A stretch of 41,104 nucleotides of DNA from Bacteroidota bacterium (GCA_030830805.1 JAURMH010000009.1:1-41104); one strand, 5' to 3'. Shown: positions 1 to 10,590, numbered from the stretch's first letter. The notes: a model not told the origin generated them from the letters alone. Made by a program: numbers and translations.

Positions 1-1097
1 ACGGCGCGTTTCCATATCATTTCGTAGAGTTTAAATTGCTCGTCGTTTAGGTATTGCCTAACTTTAGCCGGCGTGCGATTGATGTCGGTAGGGCGTATGG
101 CTTCGTGGGCTTCTTGTGCTCCTGCAGATTTTGTTTTAAACTTTCTTAAAGTATGGTATTTTTCGCCGTATGCCGACAATATTTCGTTTTTTGCCGCGGT
201 TAATGCGGTATCTGAAAGGTTAACAGAATCGGTACGCATATAAGTAATCTTTCCAGATTCGTATAATCTTTGCGCAACTTGCATGGTTCTAGCAACAGAG
301 TAACCTAATTTTCTGCTGGCTTCTTGTTGTAAAGTAGAAGTGGTAAAAGGCGCAGCTGGCGATTTTTTGCCTGGCTTTACTTCTAAACTATTGACCATAA
401 AAGTCGCCGCTTTACAATCATTTAAAAACTTTTCGGCATCACCAATTAATTCAAAACGATCTGGATGTTCTGCTTTAAAAATTATTTTTTTAGTGTCTTG
501 TGCATGAAAATAAGCCACTACTTTAAAGCTTGCTTGCGCATTAAAAACATTGATTTCTCTTTCTCTTTCTACAATTAATCTAACCGCAACCGATTGTACA
601 CGACCCGCAGATAGAGAGGGTTTCACCTTACGCCAAAGTATTGGAGATAATTCAAAACCAACCAAACGATCTAATACTCTTCTTGCTTGTTGTGCATATA
701 CTAAATTATAGTCAATCGTTCTTGGATTTTCAATTGCTTTAACAATGGCTGGCTTGGTAATTTCGTGAAAAACAATACGCTTAGTTTTGCTTTCTGTTAA
801 TCCTAAAGTTTCGTATAAATGCCAAGAAATGGCTTCTCCCTCGCGGTCTTCATCGGATGCTAACCAAACCATTTCTGCAGCTTTTGCTAATTTTTTTAAT
901 TCAGCAACAACGGCTTTTTTATCGGCTGGTACTTCATAATGTTGGGCAAAATTATTGGCAACATCTATGGCGTTATTTCCTTTTGCTAAATCTCTGATAT
1001 GGCCATAACTAGACTTCACTAAAAAGTCTTTACCTAAATATCCTTCTATTGTTTTGGCTTTCGCCGGTGATTCTACAATTAATAAATTTTTCGCCAT
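1..1097 (-). CDS. topA: DNA topoisomerase I (N-terminal part; C-terminus lies beyond the window edge)
   Basis: Reverse-strand translation from ATG at 1097 gives MAKNLLIVESPAKAKTIEGYLGKDFLVKSSYGHIRDL...DEDREGEAISWHLYE, the Toprim and start region of TopA. Open to window position 1. Not in the supplied ORF track. Confidence 0.94.
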   Translation of the reverse strand, partial: MAKNLLIVESPAKAKTIEGYLGKDFLVKSSYGHIRDLAKGNNAIDVANNFAQHYEVPADKKAVVAELKKLAKAAEMVWLASDEDREGEAISWHLYETLGLTESKTKRIVFHEITKPAIVKAIENPRTIDYNLVYAQQARRVLDRLVGFELSPILWRKVKPSLSAGRVQSVAVRLIVEREREINVFNAQASFKVVAYFHAQDTKKIIFKAEHPDRFELIGDAEKFLNDCKAATFMVNSLEVKPGKKSPAAPFTTSTLQQEASRKLGYSVARTMQVAQRLYESGKITYMRTDSVNLSDTALTAAKNEILSAYGEKYHTLRKFKTKSAGAQEAHEAIRPTDINRTPAKVRQYLNDEQFKLYEMIWKRA

Positions 1098-1214
1098 CTT
1101 CTATAATTCCTGAATAATGCTTCAGAATTGCAAATAAACAGATTAATAATCCTAAGTACCAAATGTTTTATTAAAAAACACCTTTAAATAATATTAAATG
1201 GGCTATAAATATCC

Positions 1215-2846
1215 TTATGTCTGAATAATACCAACATTAAAGGCCTTTTCTATAGCCGCATGATTTGCCGCTTCTATACCCATCGAAATTACTTTTCTAG
1301 TTTCTAATGGATCAATCACACCATCAACCCACATTCTGGCAGCTGCATAATAAGGTGTGGTTTGAGCGGTATAACTATCGGTAATTTTCTTTAATAAAGC
1401 AGCTTCCACCTCTGGTGTTACCAATTCTCCTTTGGCTTTTAGTGTTGCAGATTGAATTTGTAATAATACTTTTGCCGCTTGAGAACCACCCATCACGGCA
1501 ATTTTTGCACTTGGCCATGCGTATATTAATCGGGGGTCGTAAGCCTTTCCACACATGGCGTAATTTCCTGCACCATACGAATTTCCAATAACGATGGTAA
1601 ATTTAGGTACCACCGAATTAGCCACTGCATTTACCATTTTAGCGCCATCTTTAATAATACCGCCTTGTTCAGACCTCGATCCAACCATAAACCCAGTAAC
1701 ATCTTGTAAAAATACCAATGGAATTTTCTTTTGATTACAGTTCATAATAAAACGAGCGGCTTTATCTGCAGAATCGGAATAGATTACGCCACCAAATTGC
1801 ATCTCTCCTTTTTTACTTTTTACAACCGTTCTTTGGTTTGCTACAATTCCAACAGCCCAACCATCTATTCTACCTAAACCACAAATAATGGTTTGTCCAT
1901 ATTTTTCTTTGTATTGTTCAAAATCAGATTCATCAACCAAACGATGAATAATTTCGAGCATGTCATAAGGTTTCTCTCTGTTATCGGGTAAAATGCCATA
2001 AATTTCTTTGGGATCTTTTGCAGGCGCTTTAGCCGCAACCCTATTAAAACCAGCCTTTGTATAATCTGCAGTTTTAGAAAAAATATTTCTGATAGCCTTT
2101 AAACAAGCTGCATCATTTTCGTGTTTATAATCGGTCACTCCCGAAATTTCGCAATGCATAGTTGCACCACCCAAAGATTCATTATCAATATCTTCGCCAA
2201 TAGCAGATTTCACTAAATAAGATCCTGCTAAAAAAACGGAGCCAGTTCCATCCACTATCATGGCTTCGTCGCTCATGATAGGAAGGTAAGCCCCGCCTGC
2301 AACACAGCTGCCCATAATAGCAGCTATCTGTAAAATTCCCATCGAAGACATCACCGCATTATTTCTAAAAATACGACCGAAATGTTCTTTATCAGGAAAA
2401 ATTTCATCTTGCATTGGCAAATAAACACCGGCACTATCTACTAAATAAATAATGGGTAATTTATTTTCAATACAAATTTCTTGTGCTCTTAAATTCTTTT
2501 TGGCAGTCATTGGAAACCATGCACCGGCTTTAACCGTTGCATCATTTGCAACAATCATACATTGTTTGCCAGAAACATAACCAATGCCTGCAATTACCCC
2601 TGCAGATGGGCATCCGCCATGTTCTTCATACATTTTATCGGCAGCAAAAACGCCAATTTCAATAAAATTTGATTGTGGATCGATGAGGTTCGCAATTCTT
2701 TCTCTTGCTAACATTTTCCCCTTCTCTTTTTGCTTTGCCGCATTTTTTTCGCCGCCACCTTCTTGCACTTTTTTAAATCTATTTTTAAGATCCGCCACTA
2801 ATTGCTTATTGACATCTTCGTTTTTATTGAATTCAATATCCATCAT
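1215..2846 (-). CDS. Acyl-CoA carboxylase carboxyltransferase (beta) subunit, methylcrotonyl-CoA carboxylase-like
   Basis: 543 aa ORF with carboxyltransferase motifs (KKGEMQFGGVIYSDSADKAARFI, FLQDVTGFMVG, GNSYGAGNYAMCGKAYDPR) typical of the MccB/PccB family. The methylcrotonyl assignment is by similarity of the overall pattern. Confidence 0.9.
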   Translation of the reverse strand: MMDIEFNKNEDVNKQLVADLKNRFKKVQEGGGEKNAAKQKEKGKMLARERIANLIDPQSNFIEIGVFAADKMYEEHGGCPSAGVIAGIGYVSGKQCMIVANDATVKAGAWFPMTAKKNLRAQEICIENKLPIIYLVDSAGVYLPMQDEIFPDKEHFGRIFRNNAVMSSMGILQIAAIMGSCVAGGAYLPIMSDEAMIVDGTGSVFLAGSYLVKSAIGEDIDNESLGGATMHCEISGVTDYKHENDAACLKAIRNIFSKTADYTKAGFNRVAAKAPAKDPKEIYGILPDNREKPYDMLEIIHRLVDESDFEQYKEKYGQTIICGLGRIDGWAVGIVANQRTVVKSKKGEMQFGGVIYSDSADKAARFIMNCNQKKIPLVFLQDVTGFMVGSRSEQGGIIKDGAKMVNAVANSVVPKFTIVIGNSYGAGNYAMCGKAYDPRLIYAWPSAKIAVMGGSQAAKVLLQIQSATLKAKGELVTPEVEAALLKKITDSYTAQTTPYYAAARMWVDGVIDPLETRKVISMGIEAANHAAIEKAFNVGIIQT

Positions 2847-2878
2847 CTTAAAATAAAATTAAGCGTTAAAAATAAAAT

Positions 2879-3463
2879 TTATGATAAATCTCTATCTCGA
2901 AACCAAGTATCGTTTGGTTCTAATTTTGTGGCTAATAATGTGGCTAATAAATCAGTAATATTAGTAGCATTAATTAATAATTCGCGGTTGCTAGGTCTTA
3001 AAAAACCACTTGCTAACATTTGATCTAATTGTAATAGCAAAGGATCGTAAAAACCTTCAAAGTTAAGTATACCAATTGGTTTAGCGTGTAAGTTAAGTTG
3101 CAACCAAGTCAACATTTCGAACATTTCGTCCATGGTTCCAAAACCACCCGGTAAAGTAATCACATAATCTGCTTGATCGCACATATATGCTTTTCTTTCG
3201 TGCATACTATTAACAATTACATTTTCGGTTAAAGGTAAATCGCCAGTTTCTTTGAATCTTAAAAATTCGGGAATAACGCCCAAAACTTTACCATTGTTCG
3301 CTAACATTTCGCTGGCAATAATTCCCATTAACCCAACATTGCCACCACCGTAAATTAATCGAATATTGTTTTCAGCTAATAAACGCGCCAATAATTTAAC
3401 TTCTTCAATAAGTTTTAAATTAGTACCAGTACTCGAACCACAAAAAACCAATACACTTTTCAT
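2879..3463 (-). CDS. LOG family / TIGR00730 Rossmann-fold protein (putative cytokinin riboside 5'-monophosphate phosphoribohydrolase)
   Basis: Motifs YGGGNVGLMG and LPGGFGTMDE characteristic of the LOG family. Confidence 0.9.
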   Translation of the reverse strand: MKSVLVFCGSSTGTNLKLIEEVKLLARLLAENNIRLIYGGGNVGLMGIIASEMLANNGKVLGVIPEFLRFKETGDLPLTENVIVNSMHERKAYMCDQADYVITLPGGFGTMDEMFEMLTWLQLNLHAKPIGILNFEGFYDPLLLQLDQMLASGFLRPSNRELLINATNITDLLATLLATKLEPNDTWFRDRDLS

Positions 3464-3472
3464 GCTAGCTAT

Positions 3473-4942
3473 TTATCTTGTATAATTTGGTGCTTCTTTA
3501 GTAATCACTATGTCGTGTGGATGACTTTCTCTAATACCTGCTGCAGTTATTCTAACAAATTTAGCTTCTTGCAATGCTGCAATAGTGCCTGCGCCGCAAT
3601 AGCCCATCCCTGCTTTCAATCCACCAACAAATTGGTGCATTACTTCGGCCAAGGTGCCTTTGTAAGGTACACGCCCTACAATGCCTTCTGGTACTAACTT
3701 TTTAATATCATCTTCGGCATCTTGGAAATAACGATCTTTGGAACCTGTTTCCATGGCTTCAATAGAACCCATTCCACGGTATGATTTGAATTTTCTGCCT
3801 TCGTAAATAATGGTTTCTCCTGGAGATTCTTCTACTCCTGCAAATAAAGAACCCGCCATAATACAGCTTGCACCAGCAGCAATTGCTTTAGGAATATCTC
3901 CTGTGTGTTTAATTCCACCATCTGCAATAACCGGAATGCCAGTACCTTTTAAGGCTTTAGCACATTCGTAAACCGCATATAATTGAGGAACACCCACACC
4001 AGCAATAATTCTAGTAGTACAAATAGATCCTGGTCCAATACCTACTTTTACTGCATCTGCTCCTGCTTTTGCTAAAGCTTTAGCAGCAGCGGCAGTGGCA
4101 ATATTTCCAGCAATAACTTGTAATTTTGGAAATGCTTTTTTAACCATTTTTAAAGTTTCAATAACACCTTTTGAATGTCCATGTGCAGTATCAATTGCAA
4201 TTACGTCTACACCGGCATTTACAAGCGCGCTAACGCGTTCCATAGTGTCGGCAGTAACACCAACAGCCGCACCAACTCTAAGGCGTCCTTGCTCATCTTT
4301 ACATGCTTGAGGGAAGTTTTTAAACTTCTGAATATCTTTATAGGTAATCAAACCGGTTAGTTTACCTTTTTTATCAACCACAGGCAATTTTTCGATTTTA
4401 TGCTTTTGCAAAATCAACTCCGCTTTTTTTAGGTCTGTACCTGCTGGCGCAGTAATTAAATTAGCAGTGGTCATTACCGTTTTCACTTTTAATTTTAAAT
4501 CTTTTTGAAAACGAATATCTCTATTGGTTAGAATGCCCAATAATTGCTGGTTTTTATCGACAATTGGAATGCCTCCAATTTTAAATTCTCTCATTAAAGC
4601 AAATGCTTCAGCTAAAGTCGCTTCCGGATGTAAAGTAACAGGATCTTGTATCATGCCACTTTCAGAACGCTTTACTTTTCTTACTTCCTCTGCTTGGCGC
4701 ACAATAGACATGTTTTTATGTAACATACCAATGCCTCCGTTTTGTGCAATCGCAATAGCTAATTCGGATTCCGTAACAGTATCCATAGCGGCCGAAACAA
4801 TGGGCACATTTAACTTAATTTTTTTGGTTAAATAAGTAGATGTGTTAACTTCTCTCGGTAAAACCTCAGAGTAAGCGGGAATTAACAATACATCATCGTA
4901 GGTTAAACCTTCAGAAACGAATTTGTTTGGATCGAGATTCAT
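3473..4942 (-). CDS. guaB: Inosine-5'-monophosphate dehydrogenase
   Basis: 489 aa; [22 protein letters not shown] start, tandem CBS domains, [11 protein letters not shown] catalytic loop, and C-terminal [17 protein letters not shown]. Confidence 0.97.
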   Translation of the reverse strand: MNLDPNKFVSEGLTYDDVLLIPAYSEVLPREVNTSTYLTKKIKLNVPIVSAAMDTVTESELAIAIAQNGGIGMLHKNMSIVRQAEEVRKVKRSESGMIQDPVTLHPEATLAEAFALMREFKIGGIPIVDKNQQLLGILTNRDIRFQKDLKLKVKTVMTTANLITAPAGTDLKKAELILQKHKIEKLPVVDKKGKLTGLITYKDIQKFKNFPQACKDEQGRLRVGAAVGVTADTMERVSALVNAGVDVIAIDTAHGHSKGVIETLKMVKKAFPKLQVIAGNIATAAAAKALAKAGADAVKVGIGPGSICTTRIIAGVGVPQLYAVYECAKALKGTGIPVIADGGIKHTGDIPKAIAAGASCIMAGSLFAGVEESPGETIIYEGRKFKSYRGMGSIEAMETGSKDRYFQDAEDDIKKLVPEGIVGRVPYKGTLAEVMHQFVGGLKAGMGYCGAGTIAALQEAKFVRITAAGIRESHPHDIVITKEAPNYTR

Positions 4943-4973
4943 AGCAATTAATTATGGGTTATTAATTGCAGGA

Positions 4974-4981
4974 CAAAAGTA
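4974..4981 (-). promoter_or_regulatory. Putative Bacteroidota -7 box (TACTTTTG) upstream of guaB
   Basis: Reverse complement of caaaagta matches TAnnTTTG, 31 nt upstream of the guaB ATG. Confidence 0.5.
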
Positions 4982-5014
4982 TAAAAATTATTGAATAATG
5001 AAGAAATAATCCAA

Positions 5015-6586
5015 TTAATCTATCAAAGCGACTGTTCCACTTTTTCTAATAACCGCTCCTAATGCATCTGTAGACTCAATTACATATACATAAGCACCCG
5101 TGGTGCAAACATCATTCGAATCTTTGTCTTTTCCATCCCAGCCAAGCACTTCGTCGGTAGTTTCGAAGACCAATTTACCCCATCTGTTGTATACTTTAAG
5201 GCTAAATTTATTGTTATTAGTGGTCAAAACTCTTGGACGAAAAACAGGTGTTAAACCATTAGGCGTAAATACTTCTGGCGCAATTATTTTTATTTCTTTA
5301 TATACATATGCCCTGTTTGAAAGCGATACAGACTGCACATTAAACGGATCGTTTACATCTTCCGTAGTTTTTATGTAATAATAAGTGGCGTTGTCTATGC
5401 CTGGAGGCGTTAAATCTACATCAATAAAGGATAAAATGGGTGGTTGAACAGTGGCAATTAAATCTTTAATATCTATTCCTGCACTGTCTTTTTTCACTCT
5501 ATATAATTCAAAGAATCCGGTACCAGCAGCCCAACCTTCAAAATTATTCCAAGATATTTTATTGGTAGTTGGATTAACATATTCTGCTTTTAACCTTACT
5601 ACTCTTACCACATTACTGGTATCGATAGTATCTGGACATGCGGTTGTGGTAACAATTTTGAAATAATAAGCGTAGCGTTCGGTTAATAAATTATCAATAG
5701 GTTTCACATTAAAACGCGTATAAGTTTGCGAATCGATGCGGGCTACCTCTCTAAAGTTTATACTATCTTCCGACATTAAAATCGAATAAGTTAAACGGCA
5801 GCTAGAAGTATCTGTCATCCAATATAGAGTGATTGTTCTGTTGTTAGCAGCTGTGGTAGCATTATATAAATAAACGTAAGCAGGTGCTAAAGAAAATGTA
5901 CCAGTGAAACTTTTTTCGTTTGAGGTAGATGATGCACCAATATTCATTGGATCATTACTAATTGCCCTTATTTTATATTGATAATTGATACCGGTCATTA
6001 AACCAGATCGTTTATAACTCAATTGATTGCCTGGTAAAACATGTAACTTTTTGTATGCACTACCATTTTGGCTTTCGTATATTTCGTAGCTTTCTCTTAA
6101 GCCAGGACCCTCATTGAAAAAACCATTACGCGCATCCGAATAAGCATTCCATTTTAAATAAACAGCTCCGTTACATTCGTCAACCATTTGATTTAAAAAT
6201 ATAGTTTGATGAGGTTTTAAAGCTGCTGTATCGAATCCTGATTGTGCAATTGGATTCACATCTTTATCAAATGCAGTTACCCAAAAACGTAAAGATTTTT
6301 CGCTAGGTAAATCGATTTGACCAAAACTGTCTTCGTAAACTAATTTATTAGTGCTTCTACCATTGATTGTGATAGGCGCATCGAAAATCATTTGCCCTAA
6401 ATTATTTTGGTAAATTCTGTAAACATAATAACCATCTACCGTTGTATTTGGAGATACCCCCCAATTAATACTTACCTGGCGGTCGTTTAAAACGGTTACA
6501 GAATCTATAGACACCGTTGGTATTTGTGCAAATGCTGCAGGAGCCCAAAAAATCCCTAAAATAAATAGTTGCTTAAGAAATTTCAT
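5015..6586 (-). CDS. Secreted protein with fibronectin type III-like repeats and a T9SS type-B (gliding motility-associated) C-terminal sorting domain
   Basis: Signal peptide MKFLKQLFILGIFWAPAAFA; C-terminus EVFTPNGLTPVFRPRVLTTNNNKFSLKVYNRWGKLVFETTDEVLGWDGKDKDSNDVCTTGAYVYVIE is the CHU_C/type-B sorting signature. Confidence 0.88.
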   Translation of the reverse strand: MKFLKQLFILGIFWAPAAFAQIPTVSIDSVTVLNDRQVSINWGVSPNTTVDGYYVYRIYQNNLGQMIFDAPITINGRSTNKLVYEDSFGQIDLPSEKSLRFWVTAFDKDVNPIAQSGFDTAALKPHQTIFLNQMVDECNGAVYLKWNAYSDARNGFFNEGPGLRESYEIYESQNGSAYKKLHVLPGNQLSYKRSGLMTGINYQYKIRAISNDPMNIGASSTSNEKSFTGTFSLAPAYVYLYNATTAANNRTITLYWMTDTSSCRLTYSILMSEDSINFREVARIDSQTYTRFNVKPIDNLLTERYAYYFKIVTTTACPDTIDTSNVVRVVRLKAEYVNPTTNKISWNNFEGWAAGTGFFELYRVKKDSAGIDIKDLIATVQPPILSFIDVDLTPPGIDNATYYYIKTTEDVNDPFNVQSVSLSNRAYVYKEIKIIAPEVFTPNGLTPVFRPRVLTTNNNKFSLKVYNRWGKLVFETTDEVLGWDGKDKDSNDVCTTGAYVYVIESTDALGAVIRKSGTVALID

Positions 6587-6598
6587 CTTTCAAATATA

Positions 6599-7876
6599 TT
6601 ATTTTTTTCCTACAACTACCTCGGTTAAAGAACCCGAAACAAAATATTTGTTCGCCAAATCCATAATTCGTTGAGAATTAATTGTTTTAACCCTTGTAAA
6701 GTAAGTTGTATAATAGCTATAATCTAGCCCATAAGGGTAAATAGCTTTGTATTTATCGGCATAACTAAACACATTTTCGATGCTGCCCAAATAAGAACCT
6801 AATAAGTAATTTTTAACCAAATCAAGTTCGGACTCGGGTACTAAAGTTGTTTTTAATTTTTCAATTTCGAAGTAAATCTCTTTTAATGCAGCTTCACAAA
6901 CATCTGCGCCAACCTCTGTCGCTATATAAAAAAAGCCAGTATCTAAAGTCGAAGCAATGCCAGATCCAATGCCATATGTATAACCTTTATCTTCTCTAAT
7001 ATTTGCCATTAATCTAGAACCAAAATAACCACCTAAGAGTGTATTTAAAACGATTAAGTCTATATAATCTGGATGTGTTTTATTACCAATTAATTTACCT
7101 ATTCTAATGGCCGATTGTAAGGCATCTGGCTTTTCGATAAGTATTTTTTGAGCAGGTGCAGGTTTTATCAAATCTAATGCAGGCAATAATTTGCTAGATA
7201 ATGGTATGGTAGAAATTAATTCATCTATCGTATTAATTTCCTGATCGCTTATTAAACCTGCAGCAATTATTTTACAGTTTGCTAACTGATAATTTTCTTT
7301 AAAAAAATGAATTAAATCTGATTGGGTCAATTCGTCGCAATCTTTTGAAGTCAACATTTTTCCATAAGGATGATTCGCTCCAAATAAAAGATGATTGAAG
7401 TTTCGTTTCGCTAAAAAATCATTTTTTTCAAGATTAATAGCCAATCGTTGCTTGGTGTTTTCTTGATAAGTTTTAATTTCTGCCTCTGGAAATATTGAAT
7501 TCCTTAATATATCCAATACAATTGTCAAAGTCTCTGATAAGTACTTATTTAAAGTATATAATGTGATGCTAGCTTTATCGAAAGTTACATCTTGCTGAAA
7601 ATAAGCACCGTAAAAATCAATTTGTTCCATTAATTCAATAGAGGAACTTTTTGTTGTGCCTGCATTTAATAAAAAATTACAAGCGTTTGCAATTAATGGC
7701 TTAGGCTCTCTATTGGTTCCTGCATCAAAAATAAATTCTAAACGCATTAATTCTTCCGAACCTGCATTAATGTAATGCAATTTCATTCCATTAGTTAAAT
7801 GGTGTTCTTGTGCAGGAATGACAGGGATATTTTTGAGCTCAAATGCATCGGGTGCAATAGTTCTATCTATTTTCAT
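6599..7876 (-). CDS. M16 family peptidase-like protein lacking the HxxEH zinc motif (likely non-catalytic partner)
   Basis: M16 fold pattern, with ANACNFLLNAG at the position expected for HxxEH; retains GGYFGSRLMANIREDKGYTYGIGS. Confidence 0.87.
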   Translation of the reverse strand: MKIDRTIAPDAFELKNIPVIPAQEHHLTNGMKLHYINAGSEELMRLEFIFDAGTNREPKPLIANACNFLLNAGTTKSSSIELMEQIDFYGAYFQQDVTFDKASITLYTLNKYLSETLTIVLDILRNSIFPEAEIKTYQENTKQRLAINLEKNDFLAKRNFNHLLFGANHPYGKMLTSKDCDELTQSDLIHFFKENYQLANCKIIAAGLISDQEINTIDELISTIPLSSKLLPALDLIKPAPAQKILIEKPDALQSAIRIGKLIGNKTHPDYIDLIVLNTLLGGYFGSRLMANIREDKGYTYGIGSGIASTLDTGFFYIATEVGADVCEAALKEIYFEIEKLKTTLVPESELDLVKNYLLGSYLGSIENVFSYADKYKAIYPYGLDYSYYTTYFTRVKTINSQRIMDLANKYFVSGSLTEVVVGKK

Positions 7877-9117
7877 TAATTTTTTTGACTATGGTAATAT
7901 AAGGTAGCACAATTTTCTTTTTGAAATATTTGATTTGCATATGACTGAATAGCATCAACTGTTATTTTTTGATATTGTTCGAGTTCGTTATTAATTAAAT
8001 TAGCATCACCTATTAATTCATAATAGGCTAAATTCATTGCTTTATTTAACAAACTCATTTCGCCAAATACAAAAGATGATTCTAGTTTATTGATATTTTT
8101 TTGCAATTCTCTTTCTGAAACTTTTTCGTTTTTTAATTCATCTAAAGCAATCCAAATGCTTTCATCTGCTTGCTCCATGGTAATTTCAGGCATTAACTTA
8201 CCTTCTACAATTAACAAGCCAGGTTCAATATCGCCAGAAATATAAGCATTGATGTCGCTGAAAATTCTTTTATTCTTCACTAAACTTTGATACAATCGAG
8301 ATGATTCTCCTCGAGATAAAATATCTGAAATTAAATCGGCGGTATTGTATTTTCCACTCACTCTACTATCAATGTGAAAAGTTTTATAAATGGCATCTGT
8401 AGGAACTTTGGCAAAAACTTTTTGAGATCTTTCTGCTATTTGCTTTGGTTCTTCGGGAAGGTTTCTTTGGTATTTTTCGCCCGCTGGAATTGGGCTAAAC
8501 CACTTTTCGCATAATGCTTTAACTTCGGCTAGAGATACTGCACCAGCTACTACTAATATTGCATTTGAAGGGTTATAATGTTTTGCAAAAAATGCTTTTA
8601 CATCTGCTATTTTTGCATTTTCGATGTGTGAAATTTCTTTTCCAATTGTAGCCCATTGGTATGGATGCACTTGATATGCTAATGGTTTTAATTTCAACCA
8701 TACATCGCCATAAGGTTGATTCAAATACCTTTGCTTAAACTCTTCAATTACTACATTTCGTTGCACTTCAAGGCTTTTCTCCGAAAATGCTAAACTCAAC
8801 ATTCGATCAGATTCTAACCAAAATGCAGTCTCTATATTTACTGCCGGCACTTGTATATAATAATTGGTAAAATCATTATTAGTAAATGCATTGTTTTCCC
8901 CACCTACCCTTTGCAATGGCTCATCATAAGAAGGAATATTGATAGATCCTCCAAACATTAAGTGTTCAAATAAATGAGCAAAACCTGTCTGATTTGGATT
9001 TTCATCTTTAGCACCCACATCATAAATTATATTCAAAACCGCCATTGGGCTGGTATGATCTTCCTGCACTATTACCCGTAAACCATTGGGTAAAACAAAC
9101 TTTTCGAATGGTATCAT
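7876..9117 (-). CDS. M16 family zinc metallopeptidase (catalytic, HLFEH motif)
   Basis: 413 aa; LPNGLRVIVQEDHTSPMAVLNIIYDVGAKDE...GFAHLFEHLMFGGS (HxxEH). Stop overlaps the start of the downstream M16 gene (TAATG). Confidence 0.94.
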   Translation of the reverse strand: MIPFEKFVLPNGLRVIVQEDHTSPMAVLNIIYDVGAKDENPNQTGFAHLFEHLMFGGSINIPSYDEPLQRVGGENNAFTNNDFTNYYIQVPAVNIETAFWLESDRMLSLAFSEKSLEVQRNVVIEEFKQRYLNQPYGDVWLKLKPLAYQVHPYQWATIGKEISHIENAKIADVKAFFAKHYNPSNAILVVAGAVSLAEVKALCEKWFSPIPAGEKYQRNLPEEPKQIAERSQKVFAKVPTDAIYKTFHIDSRVSGKYNTADLISDILSRGESSRLYQSLVKNKRIFSDINAYISGDIEPGLLIVEGKLMPEITMEQADESIWIALDELKNEKVSERELQKNINKLESSFVFGEMSLLNKAMNLAYYELIGDANLINNELEQYQKITVDAIQSYANQIFQKENCATLYYHSQKN

Positions 9118-9388
9118 TAATTATATTGTTCTATTGCGTTTAAAATGATGCTATACTATTCCATCTTTGATCTTTAATTATAATTGAAACAAGCTAGTTT
9201 ATGCATCAAAAACATGGGTATTAAATAGCTTATATCCTAATAAGATAAGGTTTTAAGCTGTGTATTTTCCCATTTCAAAAGCCTAATAAAAATAAAATCA
9301 AGTCAAAAAAATCCTTTTCTTAAAAATACTGTTATAAGGGTATCCAAATATAATTTTTTTATCCAATTAATTCCTTTTTACGAATGCC

Positions 9389-9396
9389 TATATTTG
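9389..9396 (+). promoter_or_regulatory. Putative Bacteroidota -7 box (TATATTTG) for mqnC
   Basis: Exact TAnnTTTG match ending 6 nt before the ATG at 9403. Confidence 0.6.
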
Positions 9397-9402
9397 CACC
9401 TA

Positions 9403-10530
9403 ATGAATAACAGCGAACTATTTAAAAAAGCCCTTAATTTTGAATTCCTAACTATCGAAGAAGGAGTTCATTTATATCACCATGCAAGCACGCCAGATCT
9501 CATGTTTGTGGCTAACGAACTTCGAAAAATTAAGAAAAATAATCAACAAGAAGTTACTTGGATTATAGACAGAAACCTCAATACCACCAATGTTTGTATA
9601 GCCAATTGTAAATTCTGTAACTTCTTTAGAAGGCCTGGCCACGAAGAAAGCTACATTACCACTATTGAAGAATATAAAGAGAAAATTGAAGAAACCATAC
9701 GCTATGGTGGCGAACAACTTTTATTGCAAGGAGGTCACCATCCCGATTTAGGTTTAGCCTATTATGTTGATTTATTTAAATCACTAAAAGACCTATACCC
9801 TAATTTAAAACTACACTCTTTAGGCCCGCCAGAAATTGCCCATATTGCCAAATTAGAAAAAGCCAGCCATACCGAAGTGCTAACCGCTTTAAAAGCAGCA
9901 GGACTCGATTCATTACCCGGTGCTGGTGCCGAAATATTGAATGACCGCGTAAGAAGGTTAATTTCTAAAGGAAAATGTACTGGAAGAGAATGGCTAGATG
10001 TAATGCGTGCTGCGCATCAGCTCGATATTACCACTTCTGCCACCATGATGTTTGGACATGTAGAGACCATTCACGAAAGATTTGAGCATTTGGCTTGGAT
10101 TAGAGAAGTACAATCCGAAAAACCAGCTCATGCCAAAGGATTTTTAGCCTTTATTGCTTGGCCTTTTCAAGACGATGGCACCCTATTAAAAAGAATTAGG
10201 GGTATTAAAAACACCATTTCTGGCGATGAATACATTAGAATGACCGCTTTATCGAGGATTATGTTGCCAAATGTTGAAAATATTCAAGCTTCTTGGTTAA
10301 CCGTAGGAAAGGAAGTAGCTCAAATATGCTTACATGCTGGCGCTAACGACTTTGGTTCTATTATGATCGAAGAAAATGTGGTTTCGGCTGCAGGAGCCCC
10401 ACACCGCTTCACTTCTAATGGCATTCAACAAGCTATTAGAGAAGCTGGATTTGTTCCTCAACTTAGGAATCAACAATATGAATTTAGAGATTTACCCGCT
10501 CAAATGGAGCAACAAGTGATTTCTTATTAA
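9403..10530 (+). CDS. mqnC: Cyclic dehypoxanthine futalosine synthase (radical SAM, futalosine menaquinone pathway)
   Basis: Radical SAM CX3CX2C (CIANCKFC) and MqnC-type context (NTTNVCIANCKFCNFFR, LLQGGHHPDL, LPGAGAEIL, SIMIEENVVSAAG). The ATG at 9403 is preferred over the TTG at 9394 in the ORF track because that TTG is part of the -7 box. Confidence 0.9.
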   Translation: MNNSELFKKALNFEFLTIEEGVHLYHHASTPDLMFVANELRKIKKNNQQEVTWIIDRNLNTTNVCIANCKFCNFFRRPGHEESYITTIEEYKEKIEETIRYGGEQLLLQGGHHPDLGLAYYVDLFKSLKDLYPNLKLHSLGPPEIAHIAKLEKASHTEVLTALKAAGLDSLPGAGAEILNDRVRRLISKGKCTGREWLDVMRAAHQLDITTSATMMFGHVETIHERFEHLAWIREVQSEKPAHAKGFLAFIAWPFQDDGTLLKRIRGIKNTISGDEYIRMTALSRIMLPNVENIQASWLTVGKEVAQICLHAGANDFGSIMIEENVVSAAGAPHRFTSNGIQQAIREAGFVPQLRNQQYEFRDLPAQMEQQVISY

Positions 10531-10561
10531 ATAGTTCGTTTACAAATTGTCAAATTATTTA

Positions 10562-10569
10562 TACATTCG
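10562..10569 (+). promoter_or_regulatory. Putative -7 box variant (TACATTCG) upstream of scpB
   Basis: One mismatch to TAnnTTTG; lies 21 nt upstream of the TTG start at 10591. Confidence 0.35.
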
Positions 10570-10590
10570 CTCCATCTAAATTATTTTAAA

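Noticed and set aside
1104-1130. Imperfect inverted repeat ttcctgaa...ttcagaa upstream of topA
   Set aside because: Short, gapped and interrupted; probably chance in AT-rich sequence.
2584-2856. ORF on the + strand opposite the acyl-CoA carboxylase gene
   Set aside because: Antisense to a well-supported conserved gene; low-complexity product with no recognisable motif.
4095-4835. Several 60-103 aa + strand ORFs opposite guaB
   Set aside because: Shadow ORFs of guaB with no coding signature; guaB is unequivocal on the minus strand.
9118-9388. 270-bp AT-rich intergenic region between the M16 operon and mqnC as a possible ncRNA or riboswitch
   Set aside because: I could not find a strong stem-loop series or known riboswitch signature; only generic AT-rich sequence and promoter boxes. 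Covariance-model (Rfam) search would be needed.
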